This document shows, piece after piece, positions 10,601 to 20,143 of a stretch of 64,000 bases of DNA (its first letter is position 1; every line of letters starts with the position of its first letter). A model generated the notes under the pieces. That model was not told the origin of the DNA. It saw only the letters and a program-made list of their open reading frames with translations, and searched no databases. A program made the translations under genes and the position numbers. Origin of the DNA: Saccharomycopsis crataegensis (Eukaryota > Ascomycota > Saccharomycetes > Ascoideales > Saccharomycopsidaceae); the NCBI RefSeq assembly GCF_037102585.1, contig NW_027043829.1, positions 434,001 to 498,000 of the forward strand, in the 5' to 3' direction.

Positions 10601-11572
10601 ATGTTCAAATCTAAAGCCATTTGCTCTCTTCTTGATGCCACTATCAAGTCCCCTTCCTCAAGCACATCATCAATTAATCAACCGCAAGCGCTAGCTTTAA
10701 CAATCCTTTCGCTGAAGAATGGCTCTCCACTTCTAAGTTCTATCACCGTTGAAAAACCATTTTCTGTGAGCTTTGACTCCTCTGAAAATGGGGACCCTTT
10801 GTACGCTACTTTCTTGGATCAGTTCACTTCCATTGACTATCAAAAGATTAAGGCGATCAAATTACAGGCGCAGGCAGAGGAGCTTGGGAACGATATTAGT
10901 CAAACCACCCTTGAAGCGTCACAATTTAATAACATTGGCAACACCACGTATGGAAGTATAAGCCAGCAACCAACCGAATCGTCTGGATTCGAATATACGA
11001 AGCAGAACCCCGACGCCAATGGATTTAACAAGGATAATGATTTCAATAATAATAATATTAATATTAATAGTAACATAAGCAATGCTAGCTTCACCAGTTC
11101 CACCAGTACAAAATTAGCAGATGTTGTCAGTGATGCTCATTCATCATTAGAACTACTTTCTCATTATGTTTTCACCTGCTATAGCGCGTTCAAGAGAGAC
11201 TACCTTCACTATCAAGAGTTGCAAACCCCAAAGAAACCAGTGGCCACTGATATCGACTCCCCTGATACCTCGATGGCTGCGGGTGTCGGTGGAAAATCTA
11301 AAAAGAAGTCTGGGAAACACCACAAGAGGGATAAAGATACAGAATTGGTAAGGCTGTTGATAGAAAATGTCACTTCTGAAGAAAAAGTGAACGGGTTGCG
11401 GTGGTTCAATATTCAAATTGATGGGAAAGATGTGTTTTTGTATTTGATTTTCAACTCAAAAACTTCGGAGGATTATTTCTTGCTATACGTTTGTGAAAAG
11501 GGATACCCTAAAGGTTTGGCCAAGTTGAAGTTGGAAAAACTAGAAAGTTTGTTGAAAGAGAATGGATTTTAG
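10601..11572 (+). CDS. SLM4: EGO3/SLM4-like subunit of the EGO (Ragulator-like) complex
   Basis: Protein of 323 residues. Its ends align by eye with S. cerevisiae Slm4/Ego3 (162 residues), a roadblock-fold scaffold that holds the Gtr1-Gtr2 GTPases on the vacuole for TORC1 signalling. The start (MFKSKAICSLLDATIKS) and the following strand (ALTILSLKNGSPLL) resemble the yeast protein. So does the end, with a strand, a Gly-Tyr-Pro turn and a final amphipathic helix (KGLAKLKLEKLESLL). The middle is enlarged by an Asn-rich stretch (about 120-165) and a Lys-rich loop (about 230-245). The terminal matches make the call reasonable, but no profile search was possible. Confidence 0.7.
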   Translation: MFKSKAICSLLDATIKSPSSSTSSINQPQALALTILSLKNGSPLLSSITVEKPFSVSFDSSENGDPLYATFLDQFTSIDYQKIKAIKLQAQAEELGNDISQTTLEASQFNNIGNTTYGSISQQPTESSGFEYTKQNPDANGFNKDNDFNNNNININSNISNASFTSSTSTKLADVVSDAHSSLELLSHYVFTCYSAFKRDYLHYQELQTPKKPVATDIDSPDTSMAAGVGGKSKKKSGKHHKRDKDTELVRLLIENVTSEEKVNGLRWFNIQIDGKDVFLYLIFNSKTSEDYFLLYVCEKGYPKGLAKLKLEKLESLLKENGF

Positions 11573-11718
11573 GTGGTATAGGGTGAAAATATAATCATAA
11601 AATATATATGAAAAGTCATCATGAGTATGGGGATGTTGTTTGCTCTTTCTTTTTTAGTTTTTTTAATTTTTCTGTTTTATTGCTTTCTTGCACTCGTTAA
11701 TTATAGGTCGATCATTTA

Positions 11719-11749
<31 letters not shown>

Positions 11750-11914
11750 TATTCTTACAAAGTTGATGCAATTTTCTTCTTTAGTTATCATGGCTTTTTT
11801 AATATAGTACACACACACACACACACACACACCCGTTTTACACCAGCAAAAAGAATAAAATAAAATACAAATCAGAATCATAAACCAAAAAAAAATCTTC
11901 ACAAGCCCCTGCCA
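11573..11914. other. Convergent 3' region with AC microsatellite
   Basis: DNA between the convergent EGO3-like and NBL1 genes. It holds a T run followed by an A run near 11718-11745, and an (AC)12 repeat at 11809-11832. Confidence 0.6.
11809..11832. repeat. (AC)12 microsatellite
   Basis: Twelve perfect AC units in the 3' intergenic DNA. Similar AC tracts occur at 22648-22672 and 40615-40634. Confidence 0.95.
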
Positions 11915-12607
11915 TCATTTGATTCCCCTTTTCAAAGTTTTCTTTACTGGCGATTTAGATAGCGATCTAGTTGGTGACTTGTTAGGTGATTTGAACGGCG
12001 ATGGAGTTTTTCTAGTATTTGGCGGTCCCATATTACTAGCATTTCTACTCTTCAATGGACTTTCGCCACTTCTATCATAAAAATTGGATGACGATCCGTT
12101 GGTAAGTTTGGAGAGTTTGGGTACGTAACTTTTTGAAGGCAGGCCTGAGTTTTTCACCCTTGATCCAGGACCATTGTGGCTGCTTAATTTAAGTCCAGCT
12201 GACCGCTTCGATAACGAAGAAGAGATATTGAGTTCTTTTGATGTCTTTTTAACAACATTGGCGGACGATGTTGAGGTTGATGAATCGATGTTATTAGCGT
12301 TGGTGCTGATGGCATTCAAAAGTGTCGCAAAGTTGACTTTTTCGTGACGTTCAAGTTCAATCACGTCCCGAAGTTTAAGATCCCAGTATTTCTTGGGCAC
12401 AAGATTTAACCTGTGCTTTATCTTGTTTTCAAGGTTCGCCACCAAAGCGTCTTGCTCGTATCGAAGTTTCTTGATCCGTTCGTTCACTAAAATCATTGCG
12501 ATTAGTTAGTAATCTGGGACCTTTTGACTGGCAAAGAATTAGCACCTACTGTTGAACCTAAGTTTCAGGACGATCTTTTCCTTCTGTTCTTTCGTAAATG
12601 TCCCCAT
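11915..12607 (-). CDS. NBL1: NBL1/borealin-like chromosomal passenger subunit (two exons)
   Basis: Proposed exons are 12550-12607 and 11915-12486 (minus strand), joined across a 63-base intron, giving 209 residues. The joined start, with MGTFTKEQKEKIVLKLRFN from exon 1 and then MNERIKKLR from exon 2, matches the Nbl1/borealin N-terminal helix. That helix binds INCENP (Sli15) and survivin (Bir1) in the chromosomal passenger complex. The helix runs through about residue 60. The rest is Ser/Lys/Pro-rich, with SPxK-type sites near the C-terminus that could be CDK targets. S. cerevisiae Nbl1 is only 73 residues, so this form has a long basic tail more like other fungal borealins. Without the intron the frame would start at an ATG that lies inside the intron. 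Confidence 0.75.
12487..12549 (-). other. Intron of NBL1
   Basis: A 63-base intron with 5' site GTAGGT, branch point TACTAAC at 12505-12511 and 3' site TTTTAG. The branch A lies 19 bases from the 3' end. The phase joins one base of exon 1 to two of exon 2 as ATG (Met), and the frame is kept. Confidence 0.8.
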
Positions 12608-12796
12608 AGTATATCTCCAATGTTTGTTAAATATATTGCTGCCCCCACTGTAAAATCACTGTTTATGTTTATAATTTCTGTTTGTGTTTTTGTCGTGTTT
12701 TTTTTTTTTTTGTTTTTTTTTTTTTTTATTTACGCAGAGGGGTCATGTACCCCCTCTCTTACGTATAAGTACCAATCCCACGGGTCGCACAGCGGG

Positions 12797-12841
12797 TTAG
12801 TCATTCTCAAAGAAAAATCGCTTACTTTTTTTGAAGACTCA
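12797..12841 (+). promoter_or_regulatory. Two near-Gcn4 sites upstream of HIS5
   Basis: TTAGTCA at 12797-12803 (reverse TGACTAA) and AGACTCA at 12835-12841 each differ from the Gcn4 site TGACTCA by one base. They lie about 60-100 bases upstream of a histidine biosynthesis gene, where Gcn4 control is the rule in yeasts. The promoter is only 290 bases and is shared with NBL1. Confidence 0.4.
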
Positions 12842-12897
12842 TCCTATCATTATTCTTATCAGTCAACTTCCATAGTAAACAATATATAAGTGGAAAA

Positions 12898-14112
12898 ATG
12901 GCTAAATTCGACTTATCCACCCTCGTGAGACCAAAGATATACTCTCTTGAACCTTATCGTTGTGCCCGTGATGATTTCAAAGAAGGGATTCTTCTCGATG
13001 CTAACGAGAACACCCATGGTCCAGCCCTTTCCAAGGCTTCTTCATTATACCAAGCTTTCAAGGACTCAGAACTCAATAGATACCCTGATCCTCACCAGAT
13101 TGATTTTAAGACACTCGTGGCTCACTTCCGTAACAGCGAAGCCCAAACCCCTGGGGCTTTAGTCAATTTGACAAAAGACGATAAACCTTTGAGTGCTGCC
13201 AATATGTGTCTTGGGGTTGGCTCTGACGAAAGTATCGATGCCTTGATCCGTACCGTGTGTCGTCCTGGTATTGACAGTCTTATTATCTGCCCTCCAACTT
13301 ATGGAATGTACAAAATCAGCTCACAAATCAACGATGTGGAAATTGTTTCGGTTCCATTGTGTTTAGAAGATTTTGAAATTGACTTGCCAAAAATCCAAGA
13401 AACTTTGGCCTCTAGAGGAGATTCCATCAAAATGATTTTGATCACCACCCCAGGTAATCCAACTGGGAGACTCGTTAGTCCAGCAAAGTTGGAAAAGCTC
13501 CTTCAATGGTCTCTAGAAAACTGGAACGGGTTAGTGGTGGCTGATGAAGCGTACATTGATTTCTCCGACATTGGCAGCAGTGTGTCAGTTTTGGTCAATA
13601 AATATCCTAATCTTGTAACTTTCCAAACATTATCTAAATCCTTTGGTTTGGCGGGGATCAGATTAGGTATCACATTTGCTAGTGAGGAACTTGCTGGGGT
13701 GCTTAATGCTTTGAAGGCCCCCTATAATATTTCTACATTGACATCGACAATCGCCCAAGAAGCTTTGACACCACAGAGTATTGCTCAAATGAGAAGCACC
13801 GTCGATATTATCAAGGCCCAGCGTTCCAAATTGATCCAAGAATTCAAGGAGATTGACAACTTTGGGAAAGTTATTGGTGGCGGATTGGACTCCAATTTCA
13901 TCTTGGTGGAAACATTGAACAATAATGGCAAGCCGGACTCAGCCTTTGCCAAGAAAGTATATGAAAACATGGCAATCAATAAGAAGACTGTGGTCAGATA
14001 TAGAGGTAATGAATTGGGCTGTGTTGGTGCCCTAAGAATTAGTATTGGGACAGCTGAGGAAAATAAGACCTTGGTGGAAAATTTCAAAAAAACTTTTGCA
14101 GAATTCAAATAA
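12898..14112 (+). CDS. HIS5: Histidinol-phosphate aminotransferase HIS5
   Basis: Class-II PLP aminotransferase of 404 residues. It converts imidazole-acetol phosphate and glutamate to histidinol phosphate, a late step of histidine synthesis. Visible motifs are DANENTHGP near the N-terminus (substrate loop) and the PLP-phosphate and ring contacts TTPGNPTGR and VADEAYIDF. The Schiff-base lysine is Lys247, in TLSKSFGLAGIRLG, and an Arg near the C-terminus (LRISIGT) fits the carboxylate-binding arginine. Length and motif order are as in S. cerevisiae His5 (385). It is transcribed away from NBL1. Confidence 0.97.
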   Translation: MAKFDLSTLVRPKIYSLEPYRCARDDFKEGILLDANENTHGPALSKASSLYQAFKDSELNRYPDPHQIDFKTLVAHFRNSEAQTPGALVNLTKDDKPLSAANMCLGVGSDESIDALIRTVCRPGIDSLIICPPTYGMYKISSQINDVEIVSVPLCLEDFEIDLPKIQETLASRGDSIKMILITTPGNPTGRLVSPAKLEKLLQWSLENWNGLVVADEAYIDFSDIGSSVSVLVNKYPNLVTFQTLSKSFGLAGIRLGITFASEELAGVLNALKAPYNISTLTSTIAQEALTPQSIAQMRSTVDIIKAQRSKLIQEFKEIDNFGKVIGGGLDSNFILVETLNNNGKPDSAFAKKVYENMAINKKTVVRYRGNELGCVGALRISIGTAEENKTLVENFKKTFAEFK

Positions 14113-14157
14113 TTTGCTATTTCAATGTGATAGGTCGTTTTGTTTTGCTTTGTTTTG

Positions 14158-14160
<3 letters not shown>

Positions 14161-14193
<33 letters not shown>
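14161..14193. repeat. (ATT)11 microsatellite
   Basis: About eleven perfect ATT units in the short convergent region between HIS5 and CHK1. Confidence 0.95.
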
Positions 14194-14194
<1 letters not shown>

Positions 14195-14277
14195 ATCAAC
14201 GTTGAAAGGTAACACTACATTAAAAACTCTATAATATATTCAAAAAAAAAAAAAAAAGGGTGTAACTATTGTCATTT

Positions 14278-16158
14278 CTATTTCAAACTTTGGTCAACAT
14301 AAACTGCCTCCCTAGACAACACAGTAACTTTCTTGAAGAAACTTCTCCATTGTAAGGGGTCACCTTTAAACTTATCGAACGTCACTTTCTTCAAGGTGAT
14401 GTTCCCAATTTTTGTAATTCTGATGTAGCCTTTCATCGACCCTTTCCTACTGTCCATGGTATCAATCTTGATCGTGGCGTACTGGTACTCGTCTGAACCC
14501 GTAAGTTTCTTTGCCGCCTTAATTTTGGGCAAACACTCTTTTTCTGTGATTTTCAAAAGGGTTTCGTCGGTGATTGGTATACTTATGCCCATTTGATGTA
14601 GCGAGTCCAACAATATTTCAAGAAGCGATTCTATTGGTAAAATTGAAAAAAATCTTGTGAGTCTTTGAGCTTGGACAAAAAAATCTTCCACTACGGCAAT
14701 TCTTCGTCTTTTTGGATCGGATTCGCCATCGTCACAGTTTTGTTTGCTGGTATATTGTGGACTTTGCATTTTCGCTTGTAGACTAAACATGTTGCGACGA
14801 TCTGACGCATTGATAAATTGCAAAATTGCAGGGTCTTTAGAAATCATTTGAAATCTCAATAAATCACTATCCCGACGATCTAATTTCTTTTCGAGTCTTT
14901 TACTATGCTCTGTAAATTCTTGCTGTGAGGCAGCAAATCCGGGCTTTGATTTGGTGGCGGCCAATGCGGGTAGGGCAAACACACCATCTTTATCGTCACC
15001 GTTATTTTTATGAGGATTTGACCCACTAAACATTCTTGCCTTTGGAGCCGTGGGTTGAGAAGTAGCGGTTTTCTTACCTAAATCAGCAATCATCTGTGAC
15101 ATTTGTGTGGCTTGTTGGGTTACTCTCATGAACTCGTCATCTCCCAAATCAACTTTCATACGAGCAATAAGTTTTTTCACCAAAATTCTTGGATCATCAC
15201 ATAACCCTTTGGAATTGGCAAGTTTATTATCTCGGTTCACCCAGGGGTGTTTTCTAATTTTTTCAAATGAAAACCGGTCTTTGGCATCAAATTTCAAAAT
15301 TGATTTCAACAATGCCACCACTTCGACACTTAATTTTGACCACGGGTAGCATAAATCTATTTTATTAGTGTTTTCCAAATAATATTTAAAATCAGGATCA
15401 AAATCCGTCGGTTCATCCCATAATGTTTCCCCAGTTAGTAGCACATACAATAGCACCCCACTCGACCAGACATCGACCATTTCTGGATCGTAACCCTTTT
15501 GGGTATCTATTTTCGCAATCTCCGGGGCCATATATGGTGGTGACCCACAAGCTTTCAGCTGGAATCGTTTATCGCCATTCTTCTTTCTAAACACACACGC
15601 CAATCCAAAATCTGCCAATTTCAAATCCCCATTTTTATCTAACAAGATATTCTCTGGCTTGATATCTCGATGAGAAATTCCTCTGCTATGCAAGAAACTC
15701 ATTGCTCCAACATACTGCTTGAAATAAAAATGGGCTACATCCTCTTCCAATCCCACGTCTGGTTCGATCTTATCAAACAAATCCCCCAGACTGGCGTATT
15801 CCAAAATCATCCAAATGAATCGCTTGTCTGAACCAATGTCCAAAAGTTGGATAATATGAGGATGACCAGAACAATTCTTGTGGATCATTACTTCTTTGCT
15901 CATATCGTCGTCGGTGAGTCCCATAGAACGGCATTTGGCACGGTTAATAAACTTGATGGCAAATGTTCGCGATGGGTTTTTCTTTAGATATGCGAATTTG
16001 ACATAAGCAAATGTTCCTTGGCCAATCACTTTGCCTTGCACCACCCCTTTGATTTGAGTGGTTTCTGGTGTGTTGGAGGATGTCTGTGTCTCCGATGGTT
16101 TTTCAGTTGACATTTGTTTTTTGTCTGGTTTAGTTAGTTTTCTTTTTATCTCTAGCAT
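14278..16158 (-). CDS. CHK1: Checkpoint kinase CHK1
   Basis: Ser/Thr kinase of 626 residues that acts in the DNA-damage checkpoint. The kinase domain is N-terminal (about 38-315): glycine loop GQGTFAYV, Lys69 in AIK, HRDIKPEN with Asp165, DFG at 183-185 and the substrate-loop GSPPYMAPEI. Next come a linker (about 315-500), containing a basic KRRR near 480, and a C-terminal KA1-like regulatory domain (about 500-620). This order is diagnostic of Chk1 over Rad53/Cds1, which has FHA domains. Met16 (MSTEKPS) is an alternative start. An MCB site lies 249 bases upstream. Confidence 0.93.
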   Translation of the reverse strand: MLEIKRKLTKPDKKQMSTEKPSETQTSSNTPETTQIKGVVQGKVIGQGTFAYVKFAYLKKNPSRTFAIKFINRAKCRSMGLTDDDMSKEVMIHKNCSGHPHIIQLLDIGSDKRFIWMILEYASLGDLFDKIEPDVGLEEDVAHFYFKQYVGAMSFLHSRGISHRDIKPENILLDKNGDLKLADFGLACVFRKKNGDKRFQLKACGSPPYMAPEIAKIDTQKGYDPEMVDVWSSGVLLYVLLTGETLWDEPTDFDPDFKYYLENTNKIDLCYPWSKLSVEVVALLKSILKFDAKDRFSFEKIRKHPWVNRDNKLANSKGLCDDPRILVKKLIARMKVDLGDDEFMRVTQQATQMSQMIADLGKKTATSQPTAPKARMFSGSNPHKNNGDDKDGVFALPALAATKSKPGFAASQQEFTEHSKRLEKKLDRRDSDLLRFQMISKDPAILQFINASDRRNMFSLQAKMQSPQYTSKQNCDDGESDPKRRRIAVVEDFFVQAQRLTRFFSILPIESLLEILLDSLHQMGISIPITDETLLKITEKECLPKIKAAKKLTGSDEYQYATIKIDTMDSRKGSMKGYIRITKIGNITLKKVTFDKFKGDPLQWRSFFKKVTVLSREAVYVDQSLK

Positions 16159-16406
16159 CTGCGTGTACGATGAGCTTTATGTGGATTATTTTTTATGGAA
16201 AAAAAAAAAAATGACGCCAAAAAAATAATAATAATAATAATAACCAGGTGGGGTTAGATTTCAACATTTGAGGAGGCAATAATATAAGCAATATTATTAA
16301 CGAAAATCTAGTTGTTTTAAACAAATCCCATTTTGTTTTGCAATCAATGTAGTTTTTTCTATTGTAGGTTGATTGTTGATTGATTGTGAAATCGATGTAA
16401 TTTGAG

Positions 16407-16412
16407 ACGCGT
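16407..16412. promoter_or_regulatory. MCB site ACGCGT upstream of CHK1
   Basis: Perfect MluI cell-cycle box 249 bases upstream of the CHK1 start; MBF drives G1/S genes through this site. Confidence 0.5.
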
Positions 16413-17679
16413 TTATGTTTGCTTTGCAAACTATCTATAACGCAGTGCATGATCTTCAACCATTTTCTTTCCATCAGTTAACGAAATACACTGACAATGA
16501 TATACATATTTACATATATATTTATCAGAATTTCTCTTTGACTGTATATTTAATTGTATTTGTTATCTTTGTTTTGATAAACTTGCAATATTGTTGTTGT
16601 GTTTTGAGTAACACTTTTTCAAATGACATACTAACATATGAATTAAAGCTCTATGCTTAAGGCATTTCTCGATAATAGTGCATTTGATAGAACGATCATT
16701 TAAAATGTACGTTTTCCTCATAAATAGTTACTTTCATTTATGAAGTAAAGCATTTTTTGTGGTTTATTTTTGTATATTTTTTTTTTTGTCCTTATTCTCA
16801 GAAGAGGGTTCATCATTCGTAAGGAATAGATTTTGAAGGGTTTTGGTGATTATGCTGAATAACAAAATCAATTAGTCTCACGAGCCTCTTATAATTAATT
16901 TTCTACTACTTGTCAAATATTTTAATTAGCTGAAGATGTTTTTGTTTCATTAAATTGTAATACGAAGAACTGTCGATGGAGCGAAACATTTTCTACAAAT
17001 AATGATACAGAATATTGTACATTATCCAAAGGAAAAATAGCGCCACTATTTTACCTTGTTATGTATCAGAAAAAACATAATATTTGAAAATAATTAATTT
17101 AATAGTTTTCGAGAAGATCTAAGCATAGTATAAGGTAACGAGTGGGAGGTTACAAGAGGGTATTTGTTAAAAAACATAGGGAGAAAGAGCTCATCATTAT
17201 CGATTACAAGCAAGCACCACATAGGAATGATCTTTTTACTATTATTATTAACAAGCAATGAACCACTTCATTCTTTAGTTAACCAGGTCTTCCAATCTGT
17301 GAATGTTTGCAAGTTCCTGAGCTTTTTGATACCAATATGTGAGATGGTAAGCCATCAAGTTCCCTTTTTTTATTCATCATGAACTCCGGTGGAAGCCATA
17401 CAAACTCCGTGATGCGAACAATTTTTCCCATTTGGGACGCGAAAGTTGGCAGGCAGTGATGGATGATTGATCCAAACCAACGCTGCCGTGGTTTCATTGA
17501 GGCAACATGCCTCTTTAAGGCAATAAAATGCAAACAAAAGGGGTGTGTCACACCTATACATATTCAATAATACCGTCATATCATTCCAATATTGTTACTG
17601 TAATAGACCCAATGAATTAATCCCAAAGAAAAGCCACCACCACCGTCCATGGCGATTAAATTCTCACAAAAAAGGAAAG

Positions 17680-17696
17680 GCGGACCGCCCGTCCGC
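17680..17696. promoter_or_regulatory. Perfect GC-rich inverted repeat, zinc-cluster-type site
   Basis: GCGGAC-N5-GTCCGC is a perfect inverted repeat. It places CGG and CCG triplets nine bases apart, the format bound by Zn2Cys6 dimers. It lies 525 bases upstream of the ENOSF1-like start. Further CGG/CCG triplets, including CCGCGG at 17744-17749, follow within 90 bases. Confidence 0.5.
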
Positions 17697-18056
17697 TCCC
17701 CGGGAGTGCAGCAGAGACGTGTTCCGCCAATGCATCACATCCGCCGCGGGCGGGATCCTCACTAGCCGCCGCTCCCCCACAATTCACGCACAACCCCGAA
17801 GATGGTGGGTGGGTGCTCTTTGGACACTATTACAGTTATTTTCATCTATCACACTGACAACACAAACATTGTCCCATAGTATATTCTTTTGCCCCTTGTA
17901 AATTGTATTCTATCATCACTTCCCTAAACAAAATAAATTATTTTAGCTTTGTCCTGTTTTTTCTTTTCTTTTTTTTTTGATCTTTGACCATACTTTGCAA
18001 GATAGCCTACGATGATAACATTTCCAATAGAAAACTAAGAACCATGATCAATCATC

Positions 18057-18067
18057 CCCCGCAAAAA
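18057..18067 (-). promoter_or_regulatory. Mig1-type glucose-repression site
   Basis: CCCCGCAAAAA is the reverse complement of the Mig1 consensus WWWWWSYGGGG, with no mismatch. It lies 154 bases upstream of the ENOSF1-like start, where glucose repression of a sugar-acid catabolic gene would make sense. Confidence 0.55.
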
Positions 18068-18110
18068 ACATATATTCCACCGGGCATTCATGTCTAATAC
18101 GTAACAGTAC

Positions 18111-18118
18111 TATAAATA
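18111..18118 (+). promoter_or_regulatory. TATA box of the ENOSF1-like gene
   Basis: TATAAATA 103 bases before the start codon, at the usual yeast spacing. TATA boxes of this type go with regulated genes. Confidence 0.6.
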
Positions 18119-18220
18119 ATCACCTTCTTGCCCCTCCCGAGCTTCATTTTGTTGATCAGATTTTTTTAGTTTCACTTTATCAACCTTTCACTTTTAATAT
18201 TATTATTTATTTCCCATAAA

Positions 18221-19612
18221 ATGTCAACCTTTCCAGATATTACCATCACCGGTATCGAAACTCGTGATATTCGTTTCCCAACAACCCTTGAAAAAATCGG
18301 TTCTGATGCCGTCAACGTTGGGGACTATTCCGCCGCGTACGCCATCGTTAAAACTTCAGACCCAAACCTTACCGGTTACGGTATGACTTTCACCGACGGT
18401 AAGGGCCAAAACCTCATTTGCGAAGCCATCAAAATCTTAGGTGAGCGTATTCAAGGAAGATCTTTCGAGTCTCTTTTCTCCAACTTTGGTGCCACTTGGA
18501 GACACTTGATCTCTGACAAACAGTTCAGATGGTTAGGTCCAGAAAGAGGTCTCACCCATATGGCTTTGGGGGCCCTCGTCAACGCATTGTTTGATCTATG
18601 GGCTCGTTACCTCAAGAAGCCAGTTTGGCAGATGATTGCTGATTTTTCCCCTGAAGAAATTGTGAGATTGATCGATTTCCGTTACATTACCGATGCATTG
18701 ACCCCGGCTGAAGCCATCGAGATCTTGGAAAATGCCAAACATGGTAAAAAACAACGTTTGCAAGACGTCCTTGAAAACAACGCGGTTCCCGCTTACACCA
18801 CTTCTGCCGGTTGGTTAGGTTATTCCGATGAAAAAGCCGAGCGTTTACTTCATCAAACTATCGAAGAAGGCTACACCTATTTCAAATTCAAGGTCGGTAG
18901 TAACTTGGACGACGATAAACGTCGTCTTGCCCTTGCCCGTAAAGTCTTGGGTTATGACAAAGGTAACACTTTAATGGTCGATGCTAACCAAGCTTGGTCA
19001 GTTCCTGAAGCTATTGAATGGATGAAGGCTTTGAAAGAATACAGACCATGGTTCATTGAAGAACCAACTTCTCCAGATGATATCTTGGGTCATAAAGCAG
19101 TTCGCGATGCTCTCAAGGACACCGGCATTAAGGTTGCCACTGGTGAAATGTGTCAAAATAGAATGGTTTTCAAGCAAATGTTCCAATGCGGGGCCATCGA
19201 TTATGCCCAAATAGACGCTTGTCGTGTAGGTGGTCTTAATGAAGTCCTTGCGATCTTGCTTATGGCTAAGAAGTTCAATGTTCAAGTGGTTCCTCATTCT
19301 GGTGGGGTTGGTTTACCAGAATACACCCAGCATTTGTCTACTATCAACTATTTGTTGATCAGTGGTGAAAAATCCATTTTGGAATACGTCGACCACTTGC
19401 ATGAACACATCAAATACCCATCTATTGTCAAGAAAGGTTACTATCAAACTCCTAAAGATCCTGGTTACTCTGTAGAGTTTTACGAAAAATCTATCGAAGA
19501 ATTTGTTTTTCCTAATGGTACTTGGTGGCAATCTGAAGCCGGAAAGAAGTTGTATACCGAGACCCAGGATAATGATGTCAATGAGCCAATTTTAAAGGAT
19601 ATCAAGTTCTAA
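18221..19612 (+). CDS. Enolase-superfamily sugar-acid dehydratase (ENOSF1 / L-fuconate dehydratase type)
   Basis: Protein of 463 residues that aligns along its length with human ENOSF1 (443), a mitochondrial L-fuconate dehydratase. The reaction turns a sugar acid into its 2-keto-3-deoxy form. The catalytic set is intact: Lys222-x-Lys224 as base, metal ligands Asp254 (MVDANQ), Glu280 (FIEEPTSPDD) and Glu309 (TGEMCQ), and His359 (PHSGGVGL). No targeting sequence is obvious. The true substrate (L-fuconate, L-rhamnonate or another) cannot be told from sequence, and no sugar dehydrogenase, lactonase or aldolase gene adjoins it here. I read no in-frame CTG codon, which suggests strong codon bias and high expression. 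Confidence 0.9.
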   Translation: MSTFPDITITGIETRDIRFPTTLEKIGSDAVNVGDYSAAYAIVKTSDPNLTGYGMTFTDGKGQNLICEAIKILGERIQGRSFESLFSNFGATWRHLISDKQFRWLGPERGLTHMALGALVNALFDLWARYLKKPVWQMIADFSPEEIVRLIDFRYITDALTPAEAIEILENAKHGKKQRLQDVLENNAVPAYTTSAGWLGYSDEKAERLLHQTIEEGYTYFKFKVGSNLDDDKRRLALARKVLGYDKGNTLMVDANQAWSVPEAIEWMKALKEYRPWFIEEPTSPDDILGHKAVRDALKDTGIKVATGEMCQNRMVFKQMFQCGAIDYAQIDACRVGGLNEVLAILLMAKKFNVQVVPHSGGVGLPEYTQHLSTINYLLISGEKSILEYVDHLHEHIKYPSIVKKGYYQTPKDPGYSVEFYEKSIEEFVFPNGTWWQSEAGKKLYTETQDNDVNEPILKDIKF

Positions 19613-20143
19613 TCGGAATATTGTGCTTGAACAGCTGGTCATTTCTGCTATGTACTTATCCTATACCTTTATTTAAAATTGAATTTCTTTTGTGAATTGA
19701 TAAATGTCATTTGTAGATCATCAAATAGGAACTGAATACAGCTAGAATAATAATAATAATAATAATTGAGAGTGTTTATGTATGATACTGGCGATTATAA
19801 AATGCTTCAAACAACTAAGCTACAACTTGTGGATAATTTTCAAAAGGTATAAGCATCGCAATTACCTTTGCATCTCAGTGGAAGAAAATCCCTCTTTAGA
19901 ACTTTATGATCTCCATGAGAATTCCTGTGCACATTACTATGCTACGCGGTATTTTTTTTATTTTTTCACCCAAACGCGTTGTAGCTATGCGACGCGTACA
20001 CGTTCAGATGGTCTCTTTTTGTTCCAGTAGATTTAGGAGATATATATAAATACTCCCAAATTCCGTTTCTTAATTGCTCTTAGTTTTAAGGAGAGTCAAA
20101 AAGGGGAAAGATAAAGAGAAATAGCAAGCGATAGGTTATAGAC
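19613..20143. promoter_or_regulatory. DBF4 promoter region
   Basis: 530 bases between the ENOSF1-like stop and DBF4, both plus strand. It has two MCB sites (19974, 19992) and a TATA-like ATATATATAAATA at about 20039-20051. A third, partial site (ACGCGG) lies near 19944. Confidence 0.65.
19974..19997. promoter_or_regulatory. Paired MCB sites upstream of DBF4
   Basis: Two perfect ACGCGT boxes at 19974-19979 and 19992-19997, 150-170 bases before the DBF4 start. Paired MCBs are a strong sign of MBF-driven G1/S transcription, which suits an S-phase kinase activator. Confidence 0.75.

Larger units (their letters stand above)
16159..18220. other. 2-kb divergent intergenic region, CHK1 / ENOSF1-like
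   Basis: The CHK1 side (16159-17150) is strongly AT-rich with one MCB. The ENOSF1 side (about 17400-18220) is GC-richer, with a cluster of CGG triplets, a Mig1-type site and a TATA box. Only short frames occur, without recognisable products. The size suggests a heavily regulated promoter on the ENOSF1 side. Confidence 0.6.
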
